64,000 nucleotides of DNA from Armigeres subalbatus (GCF_024139115.2 NC_085140.1:299233978-299297977); one strand, 5' to 3'. Shown: positions 20,146 through 32,590, numbered from the stretch's first letter. Numbers and translations are program-made. The notes: generated from the letters alone by a model not told the origin.

Positions 20146-20659
20146 TAAGATGAAGTAGTCGGGTGTCAGCACCCCGACGTAACTTTGACAGACATTTTGA
20201 CATATGTCATGATCGTCAGATCGAAAAGAGAAATTTATTACGTATTTACAAAATTTAGTCTATTTTGTGATTCAATATTGAATGCTACCGTAGCGTTCGC
20301 AATTAATCTTTTATTTTCATTTTCAAAATGATTGCTAATTTTGGTTGTTGGCATCCAAACATTGTCGGTCGTCGGCACCCCGTTTTCGAGGAAATATCAA
20401 GACAAATAAAAGGTTATTGCTTAATTTCGGGTTATTAGCCACGTTGTGAGCGAAAATGACAATCTTTGAAACACTAAATTAATGATTTCGTGTGTGTTAC
20501 TTCTACGTGAAGTTAAACGATTTACAATGATATGGAAATGCTAATATCATCTTCCAAACTTGGACGTACATGTTTATGATAGAATTAGAGGCGAAAGTGT
20601 AGAATTGATAGTTCCGTTAGGATACGGCAGGCATGAAGAATGTTTTTATAGAAGTCGAT

Positions 20660-20815
20660 TTGAAAGCGAGCGGAGGGCAATATTTGTGATGGCACATATC
20701 ACACGACCTTCCGTCTGCCAAGCTCCCGTATGAAGGGGGAGGGAAGAATATCAGTGTGGAAGCTGATATATCTCCACTGGCCAGTGGAGATATACCACAC
20801 TGATATTCCACACTG
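20660..20815. repeat. Dispersed repeat ending in a 62-bp palindrome
   Basis: 20665-20745 matches 15665-15745. 20747-20808 is a palindrome (GAATATCAGTGTGG, TATATCTCCACTGG and their complements) with a mismatch bubble. Confidence 0.7.
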
Positions 20816-21830
20816 TGCTCTAGTTCTTACTATTCTTGTTAATACTTATGAGTGATGGTCGGAAGAGTATGGAACGACTATAATTTGCTTTTGGATGACC
20901 CATTTTTTGCGCCTTTTAGATGGAATCAATGGAGTAAATCGTAAAAACGTAACTCAATCTTAGGCTGGTTTCGAAGCCGACGACATGAATTTCCAAGCTC
21001 CAGAGTGCTGATTAATTATGAAAGAAGCGCATGCGAATTTGGTGGATCTGCTGAACCATCTGACTAATTATGGCTCTGTGTAAATGCCAAACGCAATGAA
21101 ATCAGATCTCTGTAGAAAAGCGAATTCGGAACTCATGGGAAGAAGTAAAAATTTGTTTGAACTTCAGTACCGATGCATGGTCAAAATCAGTATTATCACA
21201 CTTATTGTTGAGCCAGAAACTGATTGAGGGCGCGCCTTTGAGAGTTGGTATAAGCCATTTTCGAAGGGTATAAACAGCGCTACCTTAATCTAAATAGGCC
21301 TTACATTAAGCTTGAGAAATATATGAATAAAAATGTCTTGTTTTGTTTTCTCAAGAGTATCATGTCAAGGTCCCGCTAGAGAGCAATCCCATTGAAAGCG
21401 CTTGCCTTATCAATAGAAAACCAACCCTTTCTTGAGAGAACAAAACAGTAATGCTGTTATTTGACCATGCCACGGAGCCCTAGCCACATTCTTGTTTTGC
21501 TTCTAGAATATCACCAGTAAAATGCTAAAAAAAGAAAATTTGTTCAATAATTAAATTTTCCGTTTGTTCCTCTCACTACCTTTACATACCAGTTCATGAA
21601 GAGTTAGTGCGTATTTAAATTCCCAACTCAATTTTTCAGCAGTCAGTTTAGTCACTAGTTGACATGACCAGTCGGCTAAATGAGCTACGAACGAGGGAGC
21701 GCGGTAGCGCATTAAGGCTGACGCCAGTAAGGTCTCAATTATGGTTCTGACAGGCACGTCAAGACTATGTGTATGGTATATTGCAATATTGTGAAGCGAG
21801 GGCTGGCAGTCTGACATTCTACTATCTTAG
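20816..21830. other. No gene seen
   Basis: A weak inverted repeat at 21335-21460 (TTGTTTTGTTTTCTCAAGAG and CTTGAGAGAACAAAACA) may be a small MITE. Nothing else is supported. Confidence 0.35.
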
Positions 21831-22104
21831 TAGGGCCGGGTGACACCGACTCGAAACGGCGAGTGGGCTAATGGCTAGGCGTCTTCCGTCCCGTAAAACC
21901 GTGGCGGGCCTTGTAGCACGCTGCCCAATCCTGCCATTCTGTTTTACCTACTGGGTGGGAGTAGGCCCTTTCCTGACTTGCGCTGATCTGGCTCTGAACA
22001 CGCAAGTGCCAACCCTGGCATGGCCTTCCTGCTTGCCGCAAGGCAGGCATAGATAACCATGGGATCACTAAAGGCGACTACTCCAGTAGGATTCGGCGGC
22101 AGCA

Positions 22105-23479
22105 ATGAGTCTTGAAAGGCAAAAATCTTTGGAGATGGAGGTGGTGGACCCCTCTGCCAAAAGGGATCAAGCGTGGTCCTCTATTAGAGAGGGGGAGAGT
22201 GGACTGACGGTTGCTGCAACTGGCAGTACCGAAGAGTCTCCAGGGGTGGTAGGAATAGCCCTGCTTGCACGCCCGATGAGCCACTACCAGGGATACGGGT
22301 GGTGGCCGAGAAACTCGATGACATCATCGAGTTCATAAGCGGTTAGCAGAACACCAACAAGGAGCTTAAACAGAGCCTGTTGGTGCTTCGCAAGCTGTTC
22401 GAGTCGCAAGACAAGAACAGGACGCTTACATCAGGCGTGTAGCCAAAGGTATCCAGACTAAGGCCCTCTCCTCTCCTAGCGGTGTTACTGCGACGAAAGA
22501 GGCGACCGACTCCGCCCTTACGGCCAGTGAAGGAAAGAAAACGCCAAACTCGAAGCGACCAAAACGCGCTACTATTAAGGCAAAACATCGTCTGGATGGT
22601 GCACCGGAGCCTGAAGGGCGTGTGCCCAAGAAGGTGAAAGGCACCAAACAGGCTCAAGTTGCTGAGGTATCCGCCCAAGGGGATGCAAATCCTTGGCAAC
22701 TGGTCAGTAGGGTGTGGAAGTCGAACACCCCTCGACCTGCAAAGAAGGTGAGAGACAGAGGCGAGACCTTACTGGTGAAAACCGACAAGGACAGGTACGC
22801 CGATGTCCTCAAATCGCTGCGAGCGGCCGATAGCCTATCGGCCCTGGATCAGGATGTGCGCAGTGTCAGACGTACCAAGAACGGTGAAATCATCTTGGTA
22901 CTGAAGCGTGGCGCGCAATCCAGCGGTGTAGCGTACAAGCTTGCCCAGGAGGTCTTGGGTGACGGCGCTCAGGTCAGGTCGTTGGGTGCGGAAGTGACCC
23001 TCCAGTGTAAGCAACTGGACGAGGTCACGACCGCGGAAGACGTCGTCTCTGCCGTCAAAGAGCAGTGCGGCACAGAGGTTAAGCGATTCTCTGTACGTCT
23101 AAGAGGGGGACTCTTTGGTACGCAGGTAGCCTATCTCAGACTACCGGTGGCTGATGCCAAAAAAGTCACTGAGAAAGGGAAGCTGAAGATAGGCTGGTCA
23201 GTATGTCCAGTAAGCGTGCTCCAGCCACCTTCAGTGGACAGGTGCTACCGGTGCCTTGAGTCCGGGCACAAGTCTTATGACTGCAAGGGCCCAGACCGAA
23301 GCAATATGTGCCATCGCTATGGCGAGGAGGGACACAAGGCGCAGGAATGCGACAAGGAACCTAAGTGCCTCATCTGCGCCAGAAAGAAGCAGGCCCGGAA
23401 CCATGCTATGGGCGGGCCTGCGTGTCCCATTACTCGAGGACAACATAAGCCTCCCACCACGAGTTTGTATAAGTGGTGA
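22105..23479 (+). pseudogene. LINE ORF1 (R1/I-group type), zinc-knuckle protein, broken
   Basis: The frame is open from about 22440 to the TGA at 23477-23479. A start-like segment at 22105 (MSLERQKSLEMEVV) is in another frame, so at least one frameshift separates them. The protein is rich in Lys/Arg in its N-terminal half. It has a globular central domain and three C-terminal zinc knuckles: CYRCLESGHKSYDC is intact, the second is damaged (Tyr replaces the second Cys in CHRYGEEGHKAQEC), and the third starts CLIC. Such ORF1 proteins bind LINE RNA and act with an ORF2 enzyme. A GC-rich non-coding stretch upstream (21840-22104) may be the 5' UTR. No matching ORF2 follows: the sequence switches to another element at about 23445-23480. 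Confidence 0.75.
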
Positions 23480-23815
23480 TGAAATCGAGGTGGTTGAAGA
23501 ATTCGTGTACCTGGGCTCACTGGTGACCTCCGATAACGATACCTGCAGAGAAATTTGGAGACGCATCATGGCAGGAAATCATACATATTTTGGACTCCGC
23601 AAAACGCCCCGATCGAATAGAGTTCGCCGCCGTACCAAACTGACTATCTACAAAAGGGTCATTAGACCGGTAGTTCTCTACGGACGCGAGACCTGGACGA
23701 TGCTGGTGGAGGACCAACGCGCACTTGTGCTTTTTCTTGTAGATAGGACATATGAAGCAATCCAGCCAGCTTCAAGGTACTGTATACGCATGATAATTCC
23801 ATTCGTGTGGGTTTG
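23480..23815 (+). pseudogene. LINE reverse transcriptase C-terminal fragment (RTE-like, tentative)
   Basis: Encodes EFVYLGSLVT, then LRKTPRSN and TIYKRVIRPVVLYGRETW, the thumb/connection region found after the catalytic domain in many insect LINEs. It is joined almost directly to the ORF1 pseudogene on its left and ends near VEDQRAL. No catalytic YADD motif is present. The same region from a related element occurs at 42838-43255. Confidence 0.65.
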
Positions 23816-23907
23816 ATAGATCATGTGATAGAACATGCGAGACCTACTTATTTCATAATGCTGCAGTTTTTGCCTAATGATTGATCCATTATCAATTTGC
23901 TATTTGA

Positions 23908-24231
23908 ATCATTTGTTTGAGAAACTGCATTAGTCCATTTTACACTATTTCGAGAAAACAACAAAAAACTGTTTTCTGAAAACAAATTTGCACCGAATCT
24001 TTTGATTTCTTCGATACAGATCAATAGTTTTTGGCAAAACTCAACACCCTGGTGTATTTTCAGTGCAAAAAATCTAAGCAGTATTCCACAATTGCTCTTC
24101 AAAGTACGTGGACATATGTAGTTTCTCTAAAAAACGAAAAAAAATCCATACATTCCTGAACAAAGATTTTTTTTCGTATTTTTTGCCAGAATACGTATTT
24201 TTGGACGAGGATTCAGAATATATAAAAATCT
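23908..24231. mobile_element. MITE (3096-3462 family), left part of split copy
   Basis: Collinear with 3096-3410; the rest lies at 27138-27190 beyond the inserted Feilai. Confidence 0.75.
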
Positions 24232-24274
24232 CTTCTTCTTCTTCTTATTCTTCTTCTTATTGGCATTACATCCC
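24232..24274 (-). mobile_element. Feilai SINE, 3' end (split)
   Basis: (GAA)n tail and GGGATGTAATGCCAAT read on the minus strand; continues at 26872-27137. Confidence 0.85.
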
Positions 24275-25511
24275 GCAGGGTGGCCACCGAACCAGGGAAA
24301 ACGGGAAAAGCGGGAAAAAGACGGAAATTGAAGTCACCGGGAAAAAAAGCGGAAAATCAGGAATTCAGAACATGAACCGGGAAAAAATAAATTTTGGACA
24401 ACTTACATTCAAAATTCTTCAATGTTTTTAATGAAGTTGATATAAAGGGAAATATTTACTCTTTGATTTTCATTATTCAATCGCATTCTAACTGAGTTAT
24501 CTGATTTTAGTACATAATGTGTGAGGTAAAAAAATAAGTAGTTTTTTTCCAGATCCATTTGCCTCTAGATCATTTTGATTCCAATTTCGAGTAATCGGCT
24601 TTTTGATTGACTTGCGATATTTTGTACGTATGCGTACATTTGTTGTAGGATATCCTCAGTTATGGGGTTGAGGGATATCCTTTAGTATAGGACCTAAACT
24701 TGGGCAAAAATATGAGTATTTCACCCCGGCCATATATAATAAATATTATAAGACATAAAAGCATAGAATCGAATATCGAAATATTCATTTTTTCAAATGA
24801 ATGTTTTTATCTTTAAGTTATTCTTCTAATGTCCAAGTTTGCATTTGTATGTACTTCTGTTATTTGTATGTAATTTCCAATTGCACAGAATTCGAAAAAA
24901 AAATGAATATGGTAAATAATATATATTTTAACACATGTTTAAGAGTTGTTTGAAATTATATTTGAAAATTCTACAAATCATTGAAAATGGTAGATTTTTA
25001 AATCTTCGTGAATATGTCTTTAATATTCTAAAGAGTCTAGTATTTTTTACGCAACTAGCATTAGCATTGAGCAATTCGCAAAAATTCGTAGGAGGTACAA
25101 GCCAAATTCTTCACACAAACAATGACAGTTCTTTATGGGTTTTTACAGTAGAGCAACAGAGAGGAGGAGATGGCGGCCATGTTTCACTCAAACTCTGACA
25201 GATAGCAATGGGGTTTCCCATAGAAGGGAAGAGCAGAATTTGCTTCGACTTCGCGAATGAGAGTAGCATCACTTTCATCCGTTACCACAGATATTGATTT
25301 GAGACTAATCACCATCTCTTAGATGAAAGCAATGCACTCTCCAATAGATGAGATCTGTCTTAGCCACGTCCTTGTGAATGCTGAGGAGGAGGAAGGATGG
25401 CTAGTTGGACACCTACACCTACTGCTTATAAGGCGATCACCGAGCTCGTCATAGTTTAGTATTTTTTCACAACTAAGGCCGTTACAAATATTTAATTAAC
25501 TTTTGTCTTAG

Positions 25512-25675
25512 GGAAGATCCATAAAGTACGTCACGCAAAATTTGGCGATTTTTAACCCTCCTCCCCTTCGTCACACTGTTTGTATTAAACTTCTAAAATT
25601 TTTGTATGAGTCGTAACGCTGCTCGGAACCCCCCTCCCCCCTAGGAGCGCGACGTACTTTGTGGATGGCCCCCCA
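25512..25675. mobile_element. MITE, ~165 bp
   Basis: GGAAGATCCATAAAGTACGT on the left mirrors ACGTACTTTGTGGATGGCCC on the right, with C-rich and G-rich subterminal tracts. It resembles in design the MITE at 38588-38755. Confidence 0.75.
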
Positions 25676-26181
25676 CTGGATTTTAAAAATAAAAAAACTC
25701 CTCGGATTTGTTAAAGAATGTTTTGAAAATCCTCAAAATTATCCGAATTTTATTTTGTTGCCCCCTCAAAATATTATTTTTTGGCAAAAAAATCCGAGGG
25801 GGGAGACAAAATAGATTTTAAATATTTGTATCGGCCTAACCTAATATAATAGAAGGTTATGATGGTGAAAAAGATACTCTAAGATAGTTTTCTAATTTGT
25901 TACACGGGGAATAATGAAAAGGTTCCATAGCTTAGAACATTTCAATATACTAATATTGAATGGGAACGTTCAAAGTTTCCATAAAAAATCCAAGATTTAC
26001 TTTCTAGACATTAATTCTAGAAATTAAAAATAGGTAACATTGAATAAATTACGAATCGAATGTTTTGATTGCCTAAAATGTGTTTAAATCTTTTTTAGAA
26101 AACTGAATCATTATTTTGGTCGGAAACAAAGATTGTCCTCGGGTTAAATCTTTGTTCAAATTAGTTAATTAATAATTTAAG

Positions 26182-26742
26182 TAGGGTAAAGTGCCCAATA
26201 GTGGACCCCCAACCAATAGTGGACCCTCCGGCCATTTTTGCATTATTACAGCACAATGTAAACATTTTGCTATGAAATTGCATCGGGGCAACCTACCTTA
26301 AAGTCCTATGATTTGTTTACATGCATCGGACATGTTATGGGTAGCACAATTAGATGATTTTTTTCATATAGAATATGAAGTCATATAAAAAATAAACATG
26401 AGAGTGTCGATTATAGGAATATTTTGGGGAATCCATAATAGGGAAGAAGAACGTCCCGAAACGGAACATAAAAATCACAGGAAGTGTCGACTATAGGGAA
26501 GCAATTTCTTATTATGGACCCCCAGGGGGTCTACTATAGGGCGAATTCAGTCAGACTTTAAAATGTTAATTTCAACAAATAACGTCGAGTATTTGAGTGT
26601 TTTATGTATGTATCGTGAAGAGGAGATGCAGAGCTTGATATTGGATATCACGCAAAATTAATATTTTGAAAATTTCCACTCCTTATGCCAGGAAGAGCAG
26701 AATTTCGCTACTAGAGGGTCCACTATTGGGCATTTTACACTA
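26182..26742. mobile_element. TA-flanked MITE, ~560 bp
   Basis: Left GGGTAAAGTGCCCAATAGTG and right CACTATTGGGCATTTTACAC are ~25-bp TIRs, each flanked by TA. Internal copies of TATAGGGAAG and GGACCCCCAGGGGGTC echo the ends. No transposase. Confidence 0.8.
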
Positions 26743-26871
26743 TAAAGGTAAGAAAACTCTTACCCTGATTTTTTTCAAGTTAAATTAAAACCGGGAAAAT
26801 TTGACAAAAATTACCGGGAAAAGCGGGAAAAAACCGGGAATTTGAAAATAGAGTTTCAGTGGCCACCCTGC

Positions 26872-27137
26872 ATCCCCACACTGGGACAGAGCCGCCTCGC
26901 AGCTTAGTGTTCAGTAAGCACTTCCACAGTTATTAACTGCGAGGTTTCTAAGCCAAGTTAGCATTTTTGCATTTGTATATCATGAGGCTAACACGATGAT
27001 ACTTTTATGCCCAGGGAAGTCGAGACAATTTCCAATCCGAAAACTGCCTAGACCGGCATCGGGATTCGAACCCAGCCACCCTCAGCATGGTCTTGCTTTG
27101 TAGCCGCGCGTCTTACCGCACGGCTAAGGAGGGCCCC
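26872..27137 (-). mobile_element. Feilai SINE, main part (split)
   Basis: On the minus strand it has the tRNA-like head (CCTCCTTAGCCGTGCGGTAA, box B GGGTTCGAATCCCG) and the body to TGTCCCAGTGTGGGGAT. Its tail is at 24232-24274. Confidence 0.9.
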
Positions 27138-27190
27138 TCATTTTGGCCAAAAATGTTACATACGCAGTTTTTCAAACAAACGGTTCATTT
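27138..27190. mobile_element. MITE (3096-3462 family), right end
   Basis: ATTTTGGCCAAAAATGTTAC then GCAGTTTTTCAAACAAACGG, continuing 23908-24231. Confidence 0.7.
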
Positions 27191-27675
27191 ATCTCTCAAA
27201 ATTATGTTTACATATTTTATTTCGAAAAAGAATAAAATCATCTGCACCATGTTTAAATTCTCTAAAACTGCTTAAGATGTAGAAATAATCGGGCGATAGA
27301 ATTTCAGGTCATCAACAAAGAATAATTTACACAAGGAATTAATCAAATCTGCACAGATCATTTATATAAATGTTGAATATTATCGGGGGAAAACCCGTCG
27401 TGATTTTGAATGAACGTATGCAATTCGGCCAAATAAGTATGAAGCTATCTCTTCTCTGGCATTACTTCTCCCATTGGTACATTGCCACCACGCAGCTTCT
27501 ACAGTTGTCAACTGAGAGGGTTGTAATAAGGATTGTGATTTTTCGCATGGTTTTTGCAGACGCATAGCAAATAATAGATTGAAAATCCGGGAACCGCAAT
27601 TTTCTGTGAGCTGTGTTTTAGCCCTAGCAGTACGCATGTTTCACAAAGGTTTCTGAAACTCATGTGTGATCAGAT
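27191..27675. other. Intergenic; very degenerate SINE traces
   Basis: About 27459-27520 (GGCATTACTTCTCCCA, CGCAGCTTCTACAGTTGTCAA) resembles a decayed minus-strand Feilai relative. Otherwise nothing is supported. Confidence 0.3.
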
Positions 27676-27680
27676 TCAGT
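27676..27680 (+). promoter_or_regulatory. Candidate arthropod initiator (TCAGT)
   Basis: GATTCAGTCCC lies 88 bases before the putative signal-peptide ATG at 27766. No TATA box at the expected spacing. Confidence 0.2.
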
Positions 27681-27765
27681 CCCAATCAAGTTGCTGCTAC
27701 CATTTTTGTCTGACTCTAGCTGCTCGGGAGTATTTCATTGTGCGTGTAGACGCACTTTAAACAAA

Positions 27766-27823
27766 ATGAGGATCATATTGCTAATATCGGTTGCTTTGGC
27801 GAAGAATTCGCTTGAAATATCAG
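27766..27823 (+). CDS. Putative first coding exon encoding a signal peptide
   Basis: ATG in a good insect context (ACAAAATGAG) opens MRIILLISVALA followed by KNSLEIS, then the consensus donor CAG|GTAACT. The residues have the charged start, hydrophobic core and small residues (ALA) before a likely cleavage site of a secreted-protein signal peptide. The 19 codons plus one base would join a downstream exon that I could not find in the following 3 kb. An initiator-like TCAGT lies 88 bp upstream. This could be the start of a small secreted host protein or a chance combination. Confidence 0.35.
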
Positions 27824-29988
27824 GTAACTGGTGTGATACGAGATATTTAAAGGTTTGTCGCAAGAGTCATTTCGGTGTTATGGGATAAATCTTCTGTTTT
27901 TTTTTTCAAAAATTATTAGAAATTCTGAAATTTACTGAACCTTAATCATTTGAGTGATCCCACAAATTCAAGAGCATTCAAGGTCCTATAAAATGAGCGC
28001 GAGTCATGATATCATGAATTGACATGTTTCTTGACTTTCAAATTCTAAATCCAATTAATTCTGCCACGTCGAATCAACCTAAGCCTGAAACATATACAAA
28101 TTTTGCAGAAAATCCTTGAATAGTTGGGTGCTGTCCAGATCTGGACAATTACTTTACTTTACTGTAACTGTTTACAGTTACTGGAATGTTTACTTGGGGA
28201 TTCACGTCCTCAAATTTAAATATGTTATTTGTAATGGGCTTGATAAGACAAATATAAAAATAACTGTCTGTGTTAACACAATTTTTTTAGTAGCAATATC
28301 TTTCTCATGAGATCTCGAAAACAGAATAAACGGGGATTACAATGCCGTTATAAAATATGGATAATGTATTCATTCGAATAAACATAACTTATTGGTTCAT
28401 TATCTTTGACATACATATAATCAGGATTGAACATTTATTAGGCCTCTCTATTGACGCAAGTCTTCAAACGAAGCTAAACTCGAATCAGCGATGACCTGAT
28501 TATGGGTTCATTCACTCTACGGGTGAGGAAAAAAATGTTTTGTACTGTCTGTTCACAGCTTATGGTATAGATGCAATCACGTCGCCTGGCAAAAGGTCGT
28601 CTCAGCCAAAGTGACCTAAAAACTGTGTCATGTCTAATCAATCTACCGGAATAACATAGGACACCAGCATTGATTGACCTGCACACAGTCATGGGAAAAA
28701 ACCAGAAAGCCTGTAATTATCGTATGGTCTATATACCTACTGTCAACGAATAACATGCCCGCTGTCTATTTGATGTTATCCTCGTGTGCAACTATATCCT
28801 GTACCTATTGCTGTAGGGCATTTAATAGCTGTCTATCAATACATGGACAGACACAATGGGGTATTTGATAAGCAAACAGTTCATCCCAGTATTTGAGGTA
28901 TGTCAATCAATAAATCGACGAATTTGAAACCCCGTATTGAAATTGGTCTATGAGATTTCGAGAATTACTTGGGTCTTTAAGATTATAAAATTACACGAAC
29001 AAATAGTTATCGGCATGCAAACAGTCATAAGGTGTTAATGGTGGCTTCATAATATGTTGAAGTAGAACCATTCTGAAGTTAGTGGTTTCATAATTTGCGC
29101 CATAATGAAGCCCACAGATGCCACGGATTGTTGTCCCTCAGATTGTGAATACCCAATCAGAGTGATTCAAGGTTATCGTGTTACGACGGAATAGGTTTGC
29201 CCCCCGTAGCATGAAATGAAAAGTTCTGCGTCAAAATAAAGCTGTTAGTTGTTTACCCGCCCCGCGTAGTATACACCGCATGGACCTCGTAACGGTAACG
29301 AATCACACTAACCAGCAGAAGGAGATCCGGAGTGGCAAATTAGTGTTGTTTTCCTCGTCAAAGGTGGTTGCAATTTCCCGCTAGCATGCAAGACCACATA
29401 GAGTCATTATATCTACGATGGAATGACGTTAATCATGACAATGCTCTGGCAGTGCTCGAGCGGAGCACACGTATGCACTTATACAGTCACTTTAGAATAA
29501 TAAAAAAGAAGACGATATTTTTCCAATGGAGTATCTTGTATGCATATTACAACCAATAAACTGATTAATTTAGGAATCTCCCAAACCCCCGGCGCGAAAA
29601 TGTCTTTCGAAAATCCTCCATATTTATCGTTATTGAACTAAATGCCGAGAAAAAACAACATAAGTTAGGTAAAACAAACAGTGAAAATAACTAAAGAGGA
29701 AACTGAATTTTTCCACATTTTTGAGAAACATTTATCGATTTTGTGAGACAAATGCCTTCACGAAACTAATGTGCGATGTAGGAGATGACCCCAAGCACTA
29801 TTCACTCTAAAATGAGAAAAGCGAACGCATGGTGCGCTGTTCCATAAAAATGTCTGCCCAGCATCTGCTTTGCTGCAATAAAGTATCACCCACAATTTTT
29901 ATTAATTCCTGAAGTTGTCAATATTGAAGAAAAACCGCCTTCATCTTCGGGAGCTGAACGTCCTTTTGGAATTGCCCATTAAACTAGG
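27824..29988. other. No gene or recognised repeat
   Basis: Mostly unique-looking AT-rich DNA. No exon with supporting domain or splice evidence was found on either strand. Confidence 0.35.
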
Positions 29989-30242
29989 TACACCGAAAAA
30001 ATTCTTTATATTGAATATATTTGTCGCACACATAAATTTTTGCAATTTGGCGACCCAAATATGCAATTTGTACCCACACATAAATTCAATAACTGCATAT
30101 TAGAGACCACACATACATTTTATTTGATTATAGATTATATTTGTACTTCGCGTGGAGAGTGGTTATGTGTGCACTAATTAGAATCATGAATTAAATTAAT
30201 GGATTTTTGCCAATAAAAATGTGTGGAATTTTTGTAGTGTAG
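29989..30242. mobile_element. MITE, ~254 bp
   Basis: TACACCGAAAAAATTC and GGAATTTTTGTAGTGTA are imperfect TIRs; subterminal CACACATAAAT/ATGTGTG motifs also pair. Confidence 0.6.
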
Positions 30243-30793
30243 GTCTAGTTAGGTTAGGTGGACAAAGCATCAAAATTCAAAAGTTAAATATTAAGACTTG
30301 GATGAATCATTTAATGAGGCAAAACGACTACGCGACACAACTACGATCTACCACGCAAAAACAGTCGCATGGTGTTTTGTTTTCTATGGATTGTCGGCTA
30401 ACAGACGTTTTGACGCCATGATTTATTTCCGAAAACAGTGCATCGAACATCTACATTTCTATTGTTGATATTTGCATTCAGATAGAAAAAAGTAACCGCA
30501 CCGACCCAAATTTCCTAACGATTTCATTTATACTATTCATAAAAGCAGCTACGAATATCCATTTATTTGTGTTGACATTGTGAGGAATATTTTCAGAGAA
30601 GTCTGAAAAATCTAACGAAATACTTGCAGAAGAATCATCAACAAATCAAAGTACTCCCAAGAATCTAATTATCTATCAGCAATTGCACAGTCATTTTTTT
30701 AGATATTATTACAGAAACTATTTTAGGAACTCAAATAGTAATTCGATATGAAAAAAAATGCTAAAAGTTTTAGTCTTTAACATTATCAAGAAG
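30243..30793. other. No gene seen
   Basis: AT-rich, no repeat recognised. Confidence 0.3.
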
Positions 30794-31894
30794 TAGGAAA
30801 GAGATCCCCCAGCGCCGGACACCTCCCAATACCAGACACTTCTAAAAACGGCACTTGCAGAGATCTCTCCATCATCTTGTGTAGTACAAAAGAAAGCTAT
30901 TGAAAAGTCCTTTACCTGCATGGAATATCAGATTCTCATTACGATCCTCATGTACAAAATTTGAAATTGAACAGAAATGTCAAAAATTTCCATGTTTCGC
31001 CTTATTTATAACAATATTAAAATCAATCGAATACATTCTGATTATATCCAGATGGCAGAGCCGTAGCGTGGACTCAAAGCGCCCTTGGCGAGACCCATTT
31101 GGGCCCCCTTTCTTACTAAGTAAAATAAGAGATTTATAATTCCCAATGCTTACCGAAAAGCTCTTGTAGCTCAATAAGAGAGCTCTTTGCATCTTTACTG
31201 GGCTTATAACCGGACACTGTCCGAGTAGATATCATATTGGCCAGGTTCAGAATGATATATTTCGTTTCTGCAACATAGGACATGGAGCCTCCGAACATCT
31301 GTTCTGCTAAATTTCTAAAAAAAATGGCTTCATGCAATCAGGAGAAATTTCGTAAGGTAAGGGGTTTTATTATTTCAATTTTGCCGGACTGGGATAACAC
31401 GGATCTTAGGTTGTTTACAAGATGCGAATAGTCATTGGCGTAAATAAGAGAAGGCTAGGGGGGAGAGGGGTGCTCTTAGCCCACCCTAGAAAAAAATAGC
31501 CCCCCTAGGATTAGTTAGCAGTGATATCAATTTTCAAGATATAGCATAATTAATAACTGAAAAAAATTGAAGGCAAAAGAGTTATCTCCCATATTCATCC
31601 TATCGTAATGAAATGAGTGAGCTTGTTTTTCATTTCTGAAAAAGATTCCTGTGTGGCAGTGAAATTGCACTAGGTGTTAATTATGAAAAGGCAATATCTA
31701 ATTTATTTGAAAGCATCAAAGTAATCTTGATATGAACAACAACGGAGAGCCACCAAAATATCAATCAAAGCAATCGTGGTACTTTTCCAGCAGTCAAAGA
31801 CATGTGGTCAACCATCACGGACTGGAGTGACAGTTTTCTAGCAGACTTCCGCTTGCCTATCAGATTGAAAATCTCCACAATTGCCATCAGCATC

Positions 31895-32445
31895 CGGGAA
31901 AATTTCTAAAGAATTCCTTTCAGAATCATCGAAGTATTCCAACCGGAATTCAGAAGAATTCAAACTGGATTTCTTTCGGTATCGTTGAGGGATACCCTTG
32001 GGAATCTGTGGGGAATCCATAGAGGATTTGCCTCAGAATCTCTTGTTGATTTGTTTCGAAATTCATCCGGAGTCGTTCGAAAATTTATTCCGAAATCGTT
32101 GAGAGATTTGCTTCGGAATTCCTTGACGATTTGTTTCAGAGTACTTCGACGATTTGGTTCAGAACCCCGTGAATATTTATTTCGGAGTCTCTCGACGTTT
32201 TGCCTCGGAATCGTTCAATGATTTGCTTCGAAATCTCTCGCCGAATTGCTTCGGAATCATTCGACAATTCGCTCCGGAAATACATCGACGGTTTGCTTCA
32301 GAATTCCTCGAAGATTTAGTTCGGACACCCTCAACGATTTACTTCGGAATCCCTCGATGAACTGCTTCGAAATCATTTGATGTTTTGCTACGAAATCCTT
32401 CAATGATTTGCTTCGGGATCCCTCGAAGATTTGCTTCAACATCCC
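31895..32445. repeat. Degenerate ~25-bp minisatellite
   Basis: Many drifted copies of TCGACGATTTGCTTCGGAAT. A related tract lies at 33970-34210. Open frames here are repeat-derived. Confidence 0.8.
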
Positions 32446-32452
32446 CTGAGGC

Positions 32453-32590
32453 AGGGCTGCCCAACGTACGGCCCGCGGGCGGGATGTGGCTCTCGGCTCC
32501 ATTTTTTGTGGCCTGTGGCGTGTAAGAAAAATAACCTTATATTCGGCACGCCAGCTTTTCTATCTGGCCCGAGAAGCTCTTTTTATTATT
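32453..32590 (+). repeat. hAT-type terminal segment
   Basis: CAGGGCTGCCCAACGTACGG followed by CCCGCGGGCGGG is a classic hAT/MITE terminus. No partner end was located. Confidence 0.4.

Larger units (their letters stand above)
24275..26871. mobile_element. 2.6-kb TIR element inserted in Feilai (hAT-like)
   Basis: Perfect TIRs GCAGGGTGGCCAC and GTGGCCACCCTGC interrupt a Feilai copy that would otherwise be continuous. ATCCC is present at both junctions (24270-24274, 26872-26876); an 8-bp duplication with one mismatch in each copy also fits. Subterminal regions at both ends carry repeated CCGGGAAAA-type motifs, as in hAT elements. The interior is AT-rich, holds two smaller MITEs (25512-25675, 26182-26742) and a dispersed repeat (25350-25440), and encodes no transposase I can recognise. 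Confidence 0.8.

Noticed and set aside
26872..27137. Functional tRNA gene from box A/B
   Set aside because: It is the head of a Feilai SINE; none of the tRNA-like sequences in the window folds into a full cloverleaf by eye.
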